Below, piece after piece: positions 22,260-31,839 of a stretch of DNA of 64,000 bases (positions are counted from its first letter, which is position 1; each line of letters starts with the position of its first letter). The stretch spans positions 1-64,000 of the forward strand of contig JAXGQD010000008.1 in the NCBI GenBank assembly GCA_040766665.1, given 5' to 3'. The notes under the pieces were generated by a model. That model saw only the letters and a program-made list of their open reading frames with translations, ran no database searches and was not told the DNA's origin. The position numbers and the translations under genes were made by a program. The stretch is from JAXGQD01 sp040766665. GTDB taxonomy: Bacteria; Bacillota; Clostridia; Saccharofermentanales; Fastidiosipilaceae.

Positions 22260-24884
22260 TTACTTCTGCTCGATTGCGGCCTGTGCTGCTGCCAGTTTCG
22301 CGATGGGTACGCGGAAGGGTGAGCAGGAGACATAGTTGAGACCCAAGCTGTTGCAGAACTTGACGGAGGCAGGGTCGCCGCCGTGCTCGCCGCAGATACC
22401 CAGTTTGATGTTCGGGTTGGTGCTGCGTCCGCCTTCAACGGCGATGCGCATCAGACGACCGACACCGGTCTGGTCCAGGCTGGCAGTGGGGTCTGCTTCA
22501 AAGATTTTGGCTTTGTAGTAGTCGTCCAGAATACGGCCGGCATCGTCGCGGGAGAGACCATAGGTCATCTGCGTCAAGTCGTTGGTGCCGAAGCTGAAGA
22601 AGGCTGCGTCTTTGGCGATTTCGTCGGCCATCAGGGCGGCACGGGGAATCTCGATCATGGTACCGACCAGGTAGCTGAGGTTCAAACCGGATTCCTTAAT
22701 CAGGGCATCGGCGGTCTTGACGATGATGTTTTTAACGAACTGCAGTTCTTTGACGTCGCAGACCAGCGGGACCATGATCTCGGGCACGATATCCGAACCG
22801 GAGGCTTTGATCTTCAGGGCTGCTTTGATAATGGCGTTGGTCTGCATCTCGGCGATTTCCGGATAGGAAACAGCCAGACGGCAGCCGCGGTGACCCATCA
22901 TCGGGTTGAGTTCATGTAGGCGCCCAATCAGGTCAACCAGCTCCTTGTACTCAACGTTCAGGCTGCTGGCCAGTTGCTGAATTTCCTCTTCCTTGGTGGG
23001 CAGGAATTCATGCAGGGGCGGGTCGAGCAGACGGATGGTAACCGGCAGGCCTTTCATCGCTTCAAAGATGCCTTCAAAGTCGGACTGCTGCATCGGCTCG
23101 ATTTTGGCCAAAGCGGCGCGGCGGGCTTCTTCGTCTTTCGCTACGATCATTTGACGGAAGGCAAAAATGCGGTCCGGATCAAAGAACATATGCTCGGTAC
23201 GGGTCAGGCCGATACCTTCGGCGCCCAGCTCTCTGGCAACGGCTGCGTCGTGGGGGCTATCCGCGTTGGTGCGCACGCCCATGGTGCGGAAGTTGTCTGC
23301 CCAAGCCATGACACGGGCCAAGTCGCCGCTGACTTCAGCTTCGACGGTGGGGATGGCTTCGCCGTATACATAACCGGTGCTGCCGTCGAGCGAAATGACA
23401 TCGCCTTCTTCATAGCGGCGGCCATTGGCGTCGATCATGTATTTTTCTTCCTCACGGATGGTCAGATCGGAACAACCGGAAACACAGCATTTACCCATGC
23501 CGCGGGCTACGACCGCTGCGTGGGAGGTCATACCGCCGCGACCGGTCAAGATGCCTTCGGAACTGTGCATACCTTCGATGTCTTCGGGAGAAGTCTCGAG
23601 GCGAACGAGGATGGCTTTTTCGCCGCGCTCGTTAACGGCTTTGGCGGCGGATTCAGCGGTGAAATAGATTTTTCCGCTGGCGGCACCGGGGGAAGCCGGT
23701 AAGCCTTTGGTCACCGGTGTAGCGGCTTTCAGCGCTGCGGTGTCAAAGGTGGGATGCAGTAGGGCATCGAGTTGTTGGGGATCGATGCGCAGCACGGCTT
23801 GTTCTTCGGTGATTTTACCCTCGTCGACCAGTTCGCAGGCGATGCGCAGAGCAGCGGCGGCGGTTCTTTTGCCGTTACGGGTTTGCAGAATGAAGAGCTT
23901 ACCGCGTTCGATGGTGAACTCGAGGTCCTGCATGTCTTTATAGTGATTCTCGAGGCGCTCGGCTGTGTCATGGAATTGCTGGAAGACTTCCGGCATGACC
24001 TCTTGCAGATGGTCAATGGTGGATGGGGTACGGATACCGGCCACGACGTCTTCGCCCTGGGCATTCATCAGGAACTCACCGTAGAGTTTGTTTTCACCGG
24101 TGGAGGGGTTACGTGTGAAAGCCACGCCTGTACCGGAGGTGTCGCCCATGTTCCCGTAAACCATTTCCTGTACGTTAACCGCGGTGCCCCATGAACCGGG
24201 GATACCGTTGAGGCGACGGTAGGTGATGGCGCGGTCGTTGTTCCAGGAACGGAAAACGGCTTTGATGGATTCCATCAGCTGGGTTTTGGGATCCTGTGGG
24301 AACTCCTCGCCTTTTCTCTCTTTATAAACACGCAGGGAACGTTCGACGACTTCAGCCATCGCTTCGGCATCGAGTTCGGTGTCCAAAGTCACGCCGCGTG
24401 ATTCTTTGACGGCTTCCAACTCTCTCTCATAAAAGTCTTTGCTAATACCCATAACGACGTCGGAGAACATGGCAATGAAGCGACGATAGGAGTCATTGGC
24501 AAAACGGGGGTTGCCGGTCAATTCGGCTAAACCTTTGACAACTTCATTATTGAGACCGAGGTTGAGGATGGTGTCCATCATACCGGGCATGGAAGCGCGG
24601 GAACCGGAACGGACCGAGACCAGATAGGGGTTGCTCGGGTCGCCGAAGCCTTTGCCGCTATTCTTCTCTGTGATAGCCAGAGTCTTGAAAATTTCTTCTT
24701 CGATTTCGGGACTGATTTTTTCGCCGTCCGCATAGTAACGGGTGCAGGCTTCCGTGTTGATGGTGAAGCCACGGGGCACGGGGAGACCCAGATTGGTCAT
24801 TTCAGCCAGGTTGGCGCCCTTGCCGCCTAAGAGTTCACGCATGCTGGCGTTGCCCTCATTGAATAAATAAACGTATTTTGCCAT
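22260..24884 (-). CDS. ppdK: Pyruvate, phosphate dikinase
   Basis: 874 residues, the usual length. It has the N-terminal nucleotide-binding domain (LLGGKGANLAEM at the start), the swivelling phosphohistidine domain with GRGGMTSHAAVVARGMGKCC holding the catalytic histidine, and the C-terminal PEP/pyruvate barrel (GTNDLTQMTYGLSRDD, then GICGEHGGDP). It interconverts pyruvate, ATP and phosphate with PEP, AMP and pyrophosphate. In anaerobes it often runs in the glycolytic direction to exploit pyrophosphate. AGGAGG lies 6 bases upstream of the ATG. It is a single gene: a terminator separates it from glyQS upstream, and the rRNA promoter follows downstream. Confidence 0.95.
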   Translation of the reverse strand: MAKYVYLFNEGNASMRELLGGKGANLAEMTNLGLPVPRGFTINTEACTRYYADGEKISPEIEEEIFKTLAITEKNSGKGFGDPSNPYLVSVRSGSRASMPGMMDTILNLGLNNEVVKGLAELTGNPRFANDSYRRFIAMFSDVVMGISKDFYERELEAVKESRGVTLDTELDAEAMAEVVERSLRVYKERKGEEFPQDPKTQLMESIKAVFRSWNNDRAITYRRLNGIPGSWGTAVNVQEMVYGNMGDTSGTGVAFTRNPSTGENKLYGEFLMNAQGEDVVAGIRTPSTIDHLQEVMPEVFQQFHDTAERLENHYKDMQDLEFTIERGKLFILQTRNGKRTAAAALRIACELVDEGKITEEQAVLRIDPQQLDALLHPTFDTAALKAATPVTKGLPASPGAASGKIYFTAESAAKAVNERGEKAILVRLETSPEDIEGMHSSEGILTGRGGMTSHAAVVARGMGKCCVSGCSDLTIREEEKYMIDANGRRYEEGDVISLDGSTGYVYGEAIPTVEAEVSGDLARVMAWADNFRTMGVRTNADSPHDAAVARELGAEGIGLTRTEHMFFDPDRIFAFRQMIVAKDEEARRAALAKIEPMQQSDFEGIFEAMKGLPVTIRLLDPPLHEFLPTKEEEIQQLASSLNVEYKELVDLIGRLHELNPMMGHRGCRLAVSYPEIAEMQTNAIIKAALKIKASGSDIVPEIMVPLVCDVKELQFVKNIIVKTADALIKESGLNLSYLVGTMIEIPRAALMADEIAKDAAFFSFGTNDLTQMTYGLSRDDAGRILDDYYKAKIFEADPTASLDQTGVGRLMRIAVEGGRSTNPNIKLGICGEHGGDPASVKFCNSLGLNYVSCSPFRVPIAKLAAAQAAIEQK

Positions 24885-24936
24885 AAATTCCTCCTAATGA
24901 TTGGCCTTCAGGCCGGTTTGATAAAATAATATTAAT

Positions 24937-24968
24937 AAAAAAGACCGGCATTCGACCGGCACTTTTTT
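24937..24968 (-). terminator. Terminator after glyQS
   Basis: An A6 run, a CCGG-based stem and a T6 run make a short bidirectional terminator overlapping the glyQS stop codon. The ppdK promoter must lie in the roughly 50 bases beyond it. Confidence 0.6.
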
Positions 24969-26355
24969 AAAAATCAAATTTGTCCGCGAAATAGGCGCGA
25001 AGCTCCGCGATGGGCACGCGCACTTGGGTCATGGAGTCTCGTTCGCGGATGGTGACACAGTGGTCATTTTCGCTATCAAAGTCATAGGTCACACAGAAAG
25101 GTGTGCCGATTTCGTCTTGACGGCGGTAGCGTTTGCCGATGCTTTGACGGTCATCCAACTCGACGTTGTGGTCCTTGGCCAGGATGTTTCTCACTTCCAT
25201 GGCCGCTTCGCTCAGCTTTGCCGAGAGAGGCAGAACGGCAATCTTCACCGGGGCCAATGCTGGATGGAAACGCAAAACCACACGGGTCTCACCGTTCTCC
25301 AGGACTTCTTCATCATAGGCGCCGCAGAGGAATGCCAAAGTCACGCGGTCGGCACCGAGCGAGGGCTCGATGACATAGGGCACATATTTCTCATTGCTCT
25401 GTGGATCAAAGTATTCCAGATTCGCTTTGGCATATTCGATATGCTGCTTCAAATCGTAATCAGTGCGGTCAGCGATACCCCAAAGTTCACCCCAACCGAA
25501 GGGGAAAAAGAACTCAAAGTCGGTGGTCGCTTTGGAATAGAAAGAGAGCTCTTCGGGCCCGTGATCACGGAGACGCAGTTCTTCTTCCTTCATACCCAGG
25601 CTCAGGAGCCAGTTCTTGCAAAAATCCTTCCAGTAGGCAAACCACTCCAAGTCGGTGCCCGGTTCACAGAAAAACTCCAGTTCCATTTGCTCGAATTCGC
25701 GGGTTCTGAAAGTGAAGTTACCCGGCGTAATTTCGTTGCGGAAGGATTTACCGATCTGGGCAATACCGAAGGGAATCTTCTTGCGCGCGCTGCGCTGCAC
25801 GTTGGCGTAGTTGACGAAAATACCCTGAGCCGTTTCGGGGCGCAGGTAAATTTGTGTCGAACTGTCTTCGGTTACGCCTTGGAAGGTTTTGAACATCAGG
25901 TTGAACTGACGGATATCGGTATAGTTCAGTTTGCCACAATAAGGGCAGGCGATTTCGTGCTTGTTAATAAAATCGACCATGTCTTCGTTGGACATGCCTT
26001 CGACCAGATCGTGATTGTCATTGGCTTTTTGCCAGTCTTCAATCAGATTATCGGCGCGATAGCGGGATTTACAGGATTTGCAGTCAATCAGCGGGTCGGA
26101 GAAACTGCCGACATGGCCGGAGGCTTCCCAGACGCGTGGATTCATCAGGATGGCGCAGTCGACACCGACGTTGTAGGCGCTTTCGCGGACAAACTTTTGC
26201 CACCATGCCTGCTTGACATTATTCTTCAATTCAACGCCCAAAGGACCGTAGTCCCAGGTATTGGCTAAGCCGCCGTATATCTCGGAGCCCGGGAAAATAA
26301 AACCGCGGTTTTTGGCCAGGGCAACAATTTTGTCCATGGTTTTTTCAACTGCCAC
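24967..26355 (-). CDS. glyQS: Glycine-tRNA ligase, dimeric type
   Basis: 462 residues, class II synthetase of the single-chain alpha2 kind. It shows MDKIVALAKNRGFIFPGSEIYGG at the N-terminus in pieces, a zinc-type C-x2-C pair region (SCKSCKSRYR, CPYCGK), the motif 2 arginine block FRNEITPGNFTFRTREFEQME, and motif 3 GLGADR-like SLGADRVTLAFL, then the anticodon domain. It charges tRNA-Gly. It starts with GTG two bases after the rpoZ stop, so translation is coupled to rpoZ. Last gene of the yicC-remA-gmk-rpoZ-glyQS cluster. Confidence 0.94.
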   Translation of the reverse strand: MAVEKTMDKIVALAKNRGFIFPGSEIYGGLANTWDYGPLGVELKNNVKQAWWQKFVRESAYNVGVDCAILMNPRVWEASGHVGSFSDPLIDCKSCKSRYRADNLIEDWQKANDNHDLVEGMSNEDMVDFINKHEIACPYCGKLNYTDIRQFNLMFKTFQGVTEDSSTQIYLRPETAQGIFVNYANVQRSARKKIPFGIAQIGKSFRNEITPGNFTFRTREFEQMELEFFCEPGTDLEWFAYWKDFCKNWLLSLGMKEEELRLRDHGPEELSFYSKATTDFEFFFPFGWGELWGIADRTDYDLKQHIEYAKANLEYFDPQSNEKYVPYVIEPSLGADRVTLAFLCGAYDEEVLENGETRVVLRFHPALAPVKIAVLPLSAKLSEAAMEVRNILAKDHNVELDDRQSIGKRYRRQDEIGTPFCVTYDFDSENDHCVTIRERDSMTQVRVPIAELRAYFADKFDF

Positions 26356-26357
26356 GT

Positions 26358-26807
26358 TTATTCCTCGTCGGCTTCAGCAACTTCTGCTTCGGCCATTCCT
26401 TCGTTGACTTTTTCTTCGTACTCTGCGGAGGCTGCATCAAAGGCTGCGGTCAGGTCTTCCAAATCCAAGGAGCGCTCAGTTTCGGCTGCCGGTACCACTT
26501 CGACCACACGGTCATCATGCAGAATTTCCAGACGGGCGCTGTCTTCTTTAGCGGCTGCGGCCAAGCGACGCGCTTCGATAACTTCGGGGCGCAGGGGTAC
26601 TTCCACTTCCACCTTACCGGGGATAGCTGTGACTTCGCCAAGAGCCACTTCTTCGCAGCTCAGTGTGACCATGTTCGGTGTATCCGATTCAGCCATCGGC
26701 AAAGCGCCGTTCATCAGCTGACGGGCTCTTTTCGCCACCAAAACCGCCAGGGTATAGCGGTTTTCTGTTTTCGGCAGTAGTTCGTCCAGGGTTGGTTTTA
26801 CTAACAT
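26358..26807 (-). CDS. rpoZ: RNA polymerase omega subunit, extended
   Basis: 149 residues. The first 60 hold the omega core (KTENRYTLAVLVAKRARQLMNG, the conserved helix that clamps the beta' C-terminus). The family is normally 65-95 residues. The rest is a long acidic tail rich in Glu and Ala (...AEYEEKVNEGMAEAEVAEADEE). Position downstream of gmk is the conserved order in most bacteria. The tail could be disordered or bind another partner. It overlaps or abuts glyQS with coupled translation. Confidence 0.88.
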   Translation of the reverse strand: MLVKPTLDELLPKTENRYTLAVLVAKRARQLMNGALPMAESDTPNMVTLSCEEVALGEVTAIPGKVEVEVPLRPEVIEARRLAAAAKEDSARLEILHDDRVVEVVPAAETERSLDLEDLTAAFDAASAEYEEKVNEGMAEAEVAEADEE

Positions 26808-26960
26808 CTTTTACTTCCTCTTCTATATCTGCTGATTGTGCGGCTCTCTGTCGCCAATCTTTAAGCCATCATTTCGCTCCGTTATTCATCTCTGAAGGCA
26901 GGCTTTTCGTCTTACAACGGGGCGCCCACTTTCAGAAATTTCCAGACAAGCTATATTATT

Positions 26961-27587
26961 CTACAGGCTTTTGACCAGTTCTTCAATTCCTACGGTGTTT
27001 TTTACTCGATGACGCTCCGCTTCCAGGATATGCCAAAGCTCGCGGGCGGTATCCGGCACACGATTATTGACCAGCACATACTGAAATTTACTCACCTGCA
27101 GCATTTCGTTTTTGGCAAAATCCAGCCGCTTACGCACGGCTTCTGCCTCTTCTGTCCCCCTGGAGCGCAGTCGTTCCTCCAACGCTTCGACTGATGGGGG
27201 TAAAAGGAAGACCGTCACCGCATCCGGAAAATTCTCTTTTACAGCCAAGGATCCGGCCACCGTGATATCCAGCACCACGTCTTTGCCCGAGCGCCACATC
27301 TCTTCGATTGGCCCCCGCGGCGTTCCATAATAATTGTCAACATAAACGTCGTGTTCGAGTATTTCCTGATTCTCCACCATTGTGGCAAAACGCGCTTTGT
27401 CCACGAAATAATATTCCATCCCTTCACGCTCGCCCGGACGAGGCTGACGTGTCGTCACCGAAACCGAAACGGAGAGGGCTTCATAATGCTCCTGAAGGGC
27501 GTGAATAACCGTGCCCTTACCGACTCCGGAGGGACCGGACAAACAGAGCACGATGCCTTTGCGACGGATAATTGTGTCGTGATTCAT
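26961..27587 (-). CDS. gmk: Guanylate kinase
   Basis: 208 residues. P-loop LSGPSGVGKGTV near residues 16-27, then the GMP-binding SVTTRQPRPGEREGMEYYFV block and REGMEYYFVD. It phosphorylates GMP to GDP. Its start overlaps the remA stop (ATGA), and rpoZ follows, as in many Bacillota. Confidence 0.95.
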   Translation of the reverse strand: MNHDTIIRRKGIVLCLSGPSGVGKGTVIHALQEHYEALSVSVSVTTRQPRPGEREGMEYYFVDKARFATMVENQEILEHDVYVDNYYGTPRGPIEEMWRSGKDVVLDITVAGSLAVKENFPDAVTVFLLPPSVEALEERLRSRGTEEAEAVRKRLDFAKNEMLQVSKFQYVLVNNRVPDTARELWHILEAERHRVKNTVGIEELVKSL

Positions 27588-27874
27588 GATTCGACCTCGA
27601 CTCTCGCATCCGCAGCGGCTGTCGGGAAAGCACTGCGCAGTTCGGCCAGGCGTTTCTTCAGTTCGTCGGTACCGATGGCGGAACAGACGATGTGGTCACT
27701 GTCCATCACCAAAGCACTGAGCGTTTTTTTACCGGAACTGGCATCGATGAGCATGCCCCGGTCACGGGCATCTTGTATCAGGCGACGCACCGGTGAACTG
27801 TCGGCGTTGACGACAGCGATTAAGCGCATCGGATTAAGGGCGTTGCCTGCCCCAATGTCTAAGAAATCCGCCAC
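27584..27874 (-). CDS. remA: RemA-like extracellular matrix regulator (DUF370)
   Basis: 96 residues. It has the family's LDIGAGNALNPMRLIAVV start, the RRLIQDARDRGMLIDASSGKKT block and SDHIV. In B. subtilis RemA is a DNA-binding ring protein that activates biofilm-matrix and osmoprotection genes. The yicC-remA-gmk order is the conserved Bacillota arrangement, which supports the call. Four-base overlap with gmk. Confidence 0.88.
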   Translation of the reverse strand: MADFLDIGAGNALNPMRLIAVVNADSSPVRRLIQDARDRGMLIDASSGKKTLSALVMDSDHIVCSAIGTDELKKRLAELRSAFPTAAADARVEVES

Positions 27875-27878
27875 CTCA

Positions 27879-28766
27879 CTACTCCAAATTCTGTATTTGT
27901 TCGCGAATCTTTTCGACTTCGCTCTTCATTTCCATGACATCGTTGGTGATGTCCAGGTCGTTGGCCTTTGAGCCGATGGTGTTGACCTCGCGCACAATTT
28001 CCTGCACGAGGAAGTCGAGTTTTTTGCCCACTGCATCCTGACTGCCAATCGTTTTACGTAGAGCTTTAAAATGACTCTGCAGTCGCACCAATTCCTCATC
28101 AATGGCCGCTTTATCGGCAAAAAGCAAGACCTCTGCCGCCATGCGCTGCGGTTCCACAACTTTCTCCGCTTCGGCTCCCAGGAGCTCCGTGATGCGCGCC
28201 TGTAATTTTTCGCGATAGGCCTCCACCACCAAAGGGGAACGGTCCGCGATACGGCTGCGCAGGATTTCCAGACGCGTGCAACGGTCCAAGACGTCATCCA
28301 CCAGGCCTGAACCCTCTTGCTGGCGCATGTCACAAAGGGCATTCAAAGCCATCTCGACACTTTCGCTGAGCACGGGCAGCCACTCCGAACTGTCTGAATC
28401 CGCATCTTCGGATTGCAAAACACCCGGAAAAGCCACGAGGTCTGAAACTTTGACGATATAGGGACGCTCCAGAACTGCTCCTAATTCTTCCAAGGCTGCC
28501 TTATAGGCTTCAGCCAAAGAGAAGTCGCAATAGACACGGCGGCTTTCGGAGCTGTTGTCTTCAATAAAAATGGAAAAATCGACTTTACCGCGGTTGACAT
28601 ACTGTCTGGTCAGATCGCGGACCACCGTTTCCAGATTCGAGATGCTGCGCGGCATACGGACTTGTATGTCCAGATAACGATTATTGACCGATTTCACGTC
28701 ACAACTGACTTTTTTCCCGTTGACCACCACTTCACCGTGGCCGAAACCGGTCATACTGTTTGCCAT
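27879..28766 (-). CDS. yicC: YicC family endoribonuclease-like protein
   Basis: 295 residues, full length. MTGFGHGEV at the start, KSVNNRYLDIQVRMP near residue 25-40, and the C-terminal DUF1732 block EIVREVNTIGSKANDLDI are diagnostic. E. coli YicC is an RNase linked to small-RNA decay and stationary-phase survival. First gene of the yicC-remA-gmk-rpoZ-glyQS cluster. Confidence 0.92.
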   Translation of the reverse strand: MANSMTGFGHGEVVVNGKKVSCDVKSVNNRYLDIQVRMPRSISNLETVVRDLTRQYVNRGKVDFSIFIEDNSSESRRVYCDFSLAEAYKAALEELGAVLERPYIVKVSDLVAFPGVLQSEDADSDSSEWLPVLSESVEMALNALCDMRQQEGSGLVDDVLDRCTRLEILRSRIADRSPLVVEAYREKLQARITELLGAEAEKVVEPQRMAAEVLLFADKAAIDEELVRLQSHFKALRKTIGSQDAVGKKLDFLVQEIVREVNTIGSKANDLDITNDVMEMKSEVEKIREQIQNLE

Positions 28767-28817
28767 AGCAGGAGCACCTTCTCTCTTCGGAGCAAAAATG
28801 GTTTTGCGAATGTTAAC

Positions 28818-29582
28818 CTATTGTAACAAATCTGACAAGACTGCGCCAAGGTCCAGCGGCTTGAATTCCAGCGCATCACAGGCGGTATTCAGGTACATCG
28901 TCGAGCCCCTCTGTAAGCGCAGCAACGCCCGCGCTTTCAGTCCGTGAACATGGCCATAGATGCAGAGCGAAACCTGCGACTCTTCAATCAGTTGCGTCAT
29001 CTCTGTCTCCTCACCGTTCGGTCCAAAAGGCGGATAGTGCAAAGCCAATATCAGCGGGCTCTGGCTATGCTCCTCGCGTAGTTTTTCTGCCGCGTCCAAA
29101 GCCAGTTTCAAACGAATCAACTCGCGCTGAAAGTATTTCTCGTCACTCGCCTGCCACTCGCTGTGGTAAGGCGTCAACCAACCTCTGGTCCCACAGAGCA
29201 CGCAGGAATTGAATGTCACTGCAGGTTCCTCTATGGGCAAAAGAAAAGCATTGGAGCGGATAAATTCGAACTTAGCGAAGCCGTTTTCCGCGCAAAAGGC
29301 CTTGTTTTTGGCCAGTGAGACCCACCAGTAATCGTGATTGCCGCGACCCAGGTATTTGTGACCCGGCAAGCTGTTTAAGAAGGCAAAATCCGGCTGCAAC
29401 TCCTCAAAGTTAATCGCCCAGGAGATGTCTCCCGGTAAAATCACCGCGTCCTCTTCTGCAATCATTTCACGCCAATATTTGGCCATTTTGTAGGGATGCT
29501 CCGCCCAGTGCTTGCCGAAGATGTCCATCATTTTTTCTGCGCCAAAACCCAGATGCGGGTCGGAAATCGCCCAAATTTTCAT
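28818..29582 (-). CDS. Calcineurin-like metallophosphoesterase
   Basis: 254 residues with the full metal-binding set in order: DPHLG, GDISW, GRGNHDYWW, LALHYPP and GHVHG. The fold binds two divalent metals and hydrolyses phosphoesters; the natural substrate is not known. Its ATG overlaps the uvrC stop (ATGA), so it is cotranscribed with uvrC. Confidence 0.9.
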   Translation of the reverse strand: MKIWAISDPHLGFGAEKMMDIFGKHWAEHPYKMAKYWREMIAEEDAVILPGDISWAINFEELQPDFAFLNSLPGHKYLGRGNHDYWWVSLAKNKAFCAENGFAKFEFIRSNAFLLPIEEPAVTFNSCVLCGTRGWLTPYHSEWQASDEKYFQRELIRLKLALDAAEKLREEHSQSPLILALHYPPFGPNGEETEMTQLIEESQVSLCIYGHVHGLKARALLRLQRGSTMYLNTACDALEFKPLDLGAVLSDLLQ

Positions 29583-31513
29583 GATGCACCGCCTTTTTCC
29601 GCAAAGTGGGCGTGAATCGCCTCCGCCGTTTTCTGACCCAGCGAGGGCACGGCCGCCAAGAGTGTCTCCGCACTGCTTTCCGCAATAACCTTGAGGCTGG
29701 GAAAGGCAGCCATCAGCGCCTGTCGCTTCTTCGGACCGACACCCGGAATATCCTCCAACTTGTAGCGCAGTTGCCGCTTCTTACTCAGCTTTTTCGTGTA
29801 GTTGCCCGCGACGCGGTGGGCTTCGTCTTGCACACGCGCAATCAGGTTCAAGACCAAACGCGCTTCGTCATTGTTCAGGGCAAAAGCCTCCTCATTCTCC
29901 GCCACCATGGCGCTCGCTTCACGCTCACGCACGCCTGACTTTTTCGGATAGGCGAGTTCTGCCAGCTCAATCAGTTCACCACCGGGCAATGCCAGGCCGC
30001 GGCTGCGGTGGCGCTCGTCTTTGACCATCCCCGCCAAGGGAATGTCCAAGCCCGCTTCTTCCAAAACTGCTTTGGCCATGGCCACGTGCTGGCTACCGCC
30101 ATCCACTAAAATCAGCTGCGGAACGGGGCCGAACGACTCATCGCCCAAACGCGCCAAACGCCGACGCAACGCTTCTGCCATCGAAGCATAGTCGTCTTGG
30201 CCCTCGACGGCCTTTATTTTAAATAAACGATAGGCCGATTTATCCGCTTTACCGTCCGTAAACACGATCATACTGCAGGCTTTGTCACTCTCGCCGTAGT
30301 TAGCCACGTCAAATGCCTCGATGCGCCGCGCCAGATTATCCTCCCGACCCGTCAGAGCCGAGAGCAGGCGTAAGCCCTCGGTGCGCACCGTCTCCGAACT
30401 GCCGCTGATGATGTGCTTGCGCTGCAGGGCTTCGCGCGCCGTACTTTGAGCCATGTCCATGATTTTCGTTTTAGCGCCGCGCTGTGGTTTCGTCACTTCC
30501 GCCTCGCCCAGCAAGGCTGAGATATGACCCTTGCTTGCTTCGTCTAAGGCAATGGGTAAAAGCAAGACCTTAGGCGCATTTTCTTTGCTGTAGTACTGTG
30601 TGATAAAAGCCAGGATGAGCTCCAAGAGCTCTTCGCCCTGATCGTCCAGAAAATGCGTGGTGCTTTCGCTGATTTTGCCATTACGCAAAGCCAGACGCAC
30701 GACACAGCAAAGTCCCTGCGACCTCGCCAAACCCAAAGCATCGGTGTCCTTTTTATAACCAGTGACGGCGACCTGTCTGGCAAGCAGCTTCTCTAAGCGC
30801 TGGAGTTTATCGCGCCATTCCGCTGCTTCTTCAAAGCGCAGGGCAGCGGACGCCCGCTCCATTTTTTCTTGAATGCCTTCGGCAATCCCCGAATAGCGGC
30901 CTTCCAGGTAATCACAAACCTGCAGCATCACGGCGCGGTAATCCGCTTCGGAAACGTCACCGAGGCAAGGTCCGATGCAGCGGTGGATATAGTAATTAAG
31001 ACATGGTCGCTCTTTTCCGATATCGCGTGGGAAAACACGACGACAGGTCTTAAGCGGGAAGAGTTCGTGGATGGTGCGCAACGCATAGTAAAGATCACCG
31101 GCCAGGAAAGGGCCGTAATATTTGGCCCCCTCTGCCTTATCGGGACCGACGCGGTAGGCTTTAAGAATACGCGGGTACTGTTCATGCAGGGTAATACGCA
31201 GGTAAGGATAATCACGGTCATCACGCAGCATGATATTAAAGAAGGGCTTATAAGATTTGATTAAATTGGCTTCGAGGATAAAGGCTTCCAGCTCATTTTC
31301 GCAAATCACAAAATCTAAGGAGGCCACGTGCTCGACCATGGCGCGTACTTTTGTTCCGCCCTGAGGTCCGCTCGCACCAAAATAAGAGTGCAGGCGCTGC
31401 CTCAGCTTATTCGCCTTGCCCACATAAATGACAGAACCCTCGGAATCCTTCATCAGGTAAACTCCGGGGTTCATTGGCACGCTGTCTAAACGCGCTTCAA
31501 AATCTTTCTTCAT
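29579..31513 (-). CDS. uvrC: Excinuclease ABC subunit C
   Basis: 644 residues. GIY-YIG nuclease at the start (PGVYLMKDSEGSVIYVGKA), a UvrB-binding UVR region near residues 195-235, the RNase-H-like C-terminal nuclease (DVANYGESDKACSMIVFTDG, LILVDGGSQH) and a helix-hairpin-helix pair at the end (IPGVGPKKRQALMAAF, VPSLGQKTAEAI). It makes both incisions in nucleotide excision repair with UvrAB. It lies 65 bases after the Crh-like gene. Confidence 0.95.
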   Translation of the reverse strand: MKKDFEARLDSVPMNPGVYLMKDSEGSVIYVGKANKLRQRLHSYFGASGPQGGTKVRAMVEHVASLDFVICENELEAFILEANLIKSYKPFFNIMLRDDRDYPYLRITLHEQYPRILKAYRVGPDKAEGAKYYGPFLAGDLYYALRTIHELFPLKTCRRVFPRDIGKERPCLNYYIHRCIGPCLGDVSEADYRAVMLQVCDYLEGRYSGIAEGIQEKMERASAALRFEEAAEWRDKLQRLEKLLARQVAVTGYKKDTDALGLARSQGLCCVVRLALRNGKISESTTHFLDDQGEELLELILAFITQYYSKENAPKVLLLPIALDEASKGHISALLGEAEVTKPQRGAKTKIMDMAQSTAREALQRKHIISGSSETVRTEGLRLLSALTGREDNLARRIEAFDVANYGESDKACSMIVFTDGKADKSAYRLFKIKAVEGQDDYASMAEALRRRLARLGDESFGPVPQLILVDGGSQHVAMAKAVLEEAGLDIPLAGMVKDERHRSRGLALPGGELIELAELAYPKKSGVREREASAMVAENEEAFALNNDEARLVLNLIARVQDEAHRVAGNYTKKLSKKRQLRYKLEDIPGVGPKKRQALMAAFPSLKVIAESSAETLLAAVPSLGQKTAEAIHAHFAEKGGAS

Positions 31514-31578
31514 CTGTAATTTTTCTAGTTGTCTCTTCTTTTGCTTTGTTTCTGCTGCGTCCCAAGGGCTGTAATTGC

Positions 31579-31839
31579 TTAAAATACCGGATTGCTTAAA
31601 TAGGACACAACCGTCTCCAGGGCTTGTTCTGCATCTGCGCCTTCGGCACTCACTTCGATTTCCATGCCGTTTTCGATGCGCAAGCTCATGACGCCAAGCA
31701 GGCTTTTCGCATTGGCTCTGCGGCCGTCACAGTTCAGCCAGATGCTCGAACGAAACGAGGAGGCTTTCTGGATCAGCACCGCGATCGCTTTTAATTCAAA
31801 AGAGTCTTCGCAGTCGAAAACTACTTTTCTAACTTCCAT
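31579..31839 (-). CDS. Crh-like HPr protein lacking the PTS histidine
   Basis: 86 residues from the ATG preceded by GGAGGAAG; an upstream in-frame start would add 16 unlikely residues. The fold matches HPr throughout. The usual GxHARPA phosphohistidine site is replaced by DSFELKAIA, so it cannot take phosphate from enzyme I. The regulatory serine site is intact (NAKSLLGVMSL, Ser46 equivalent). This combination and length match Crh of B. subtilis, a serine-phosphorylated cofactor of CcpA made only for carbon control. Its place next to uvrC fits clostridial gene order, where HPr/Crh sits near uvrC and whiA. Symbol withheld because orthology is not tested. Confidence 0.82.
   Translation of the reverse strand: MEVRKVVFDCEDSFELKAIAVLIQKASSFRSSIWLNCDGRRANAKSLLGVMSLRIENGMEIEVSAEGADAEQALETVVSYLSNPVF

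Noticed and set aside
22974..26780. Long plus-strand frames opposite ppdK, glyQS and rpoZ
   Set aside because: They are shadows of GC-rich coding sequence on the minus strand and match no family.
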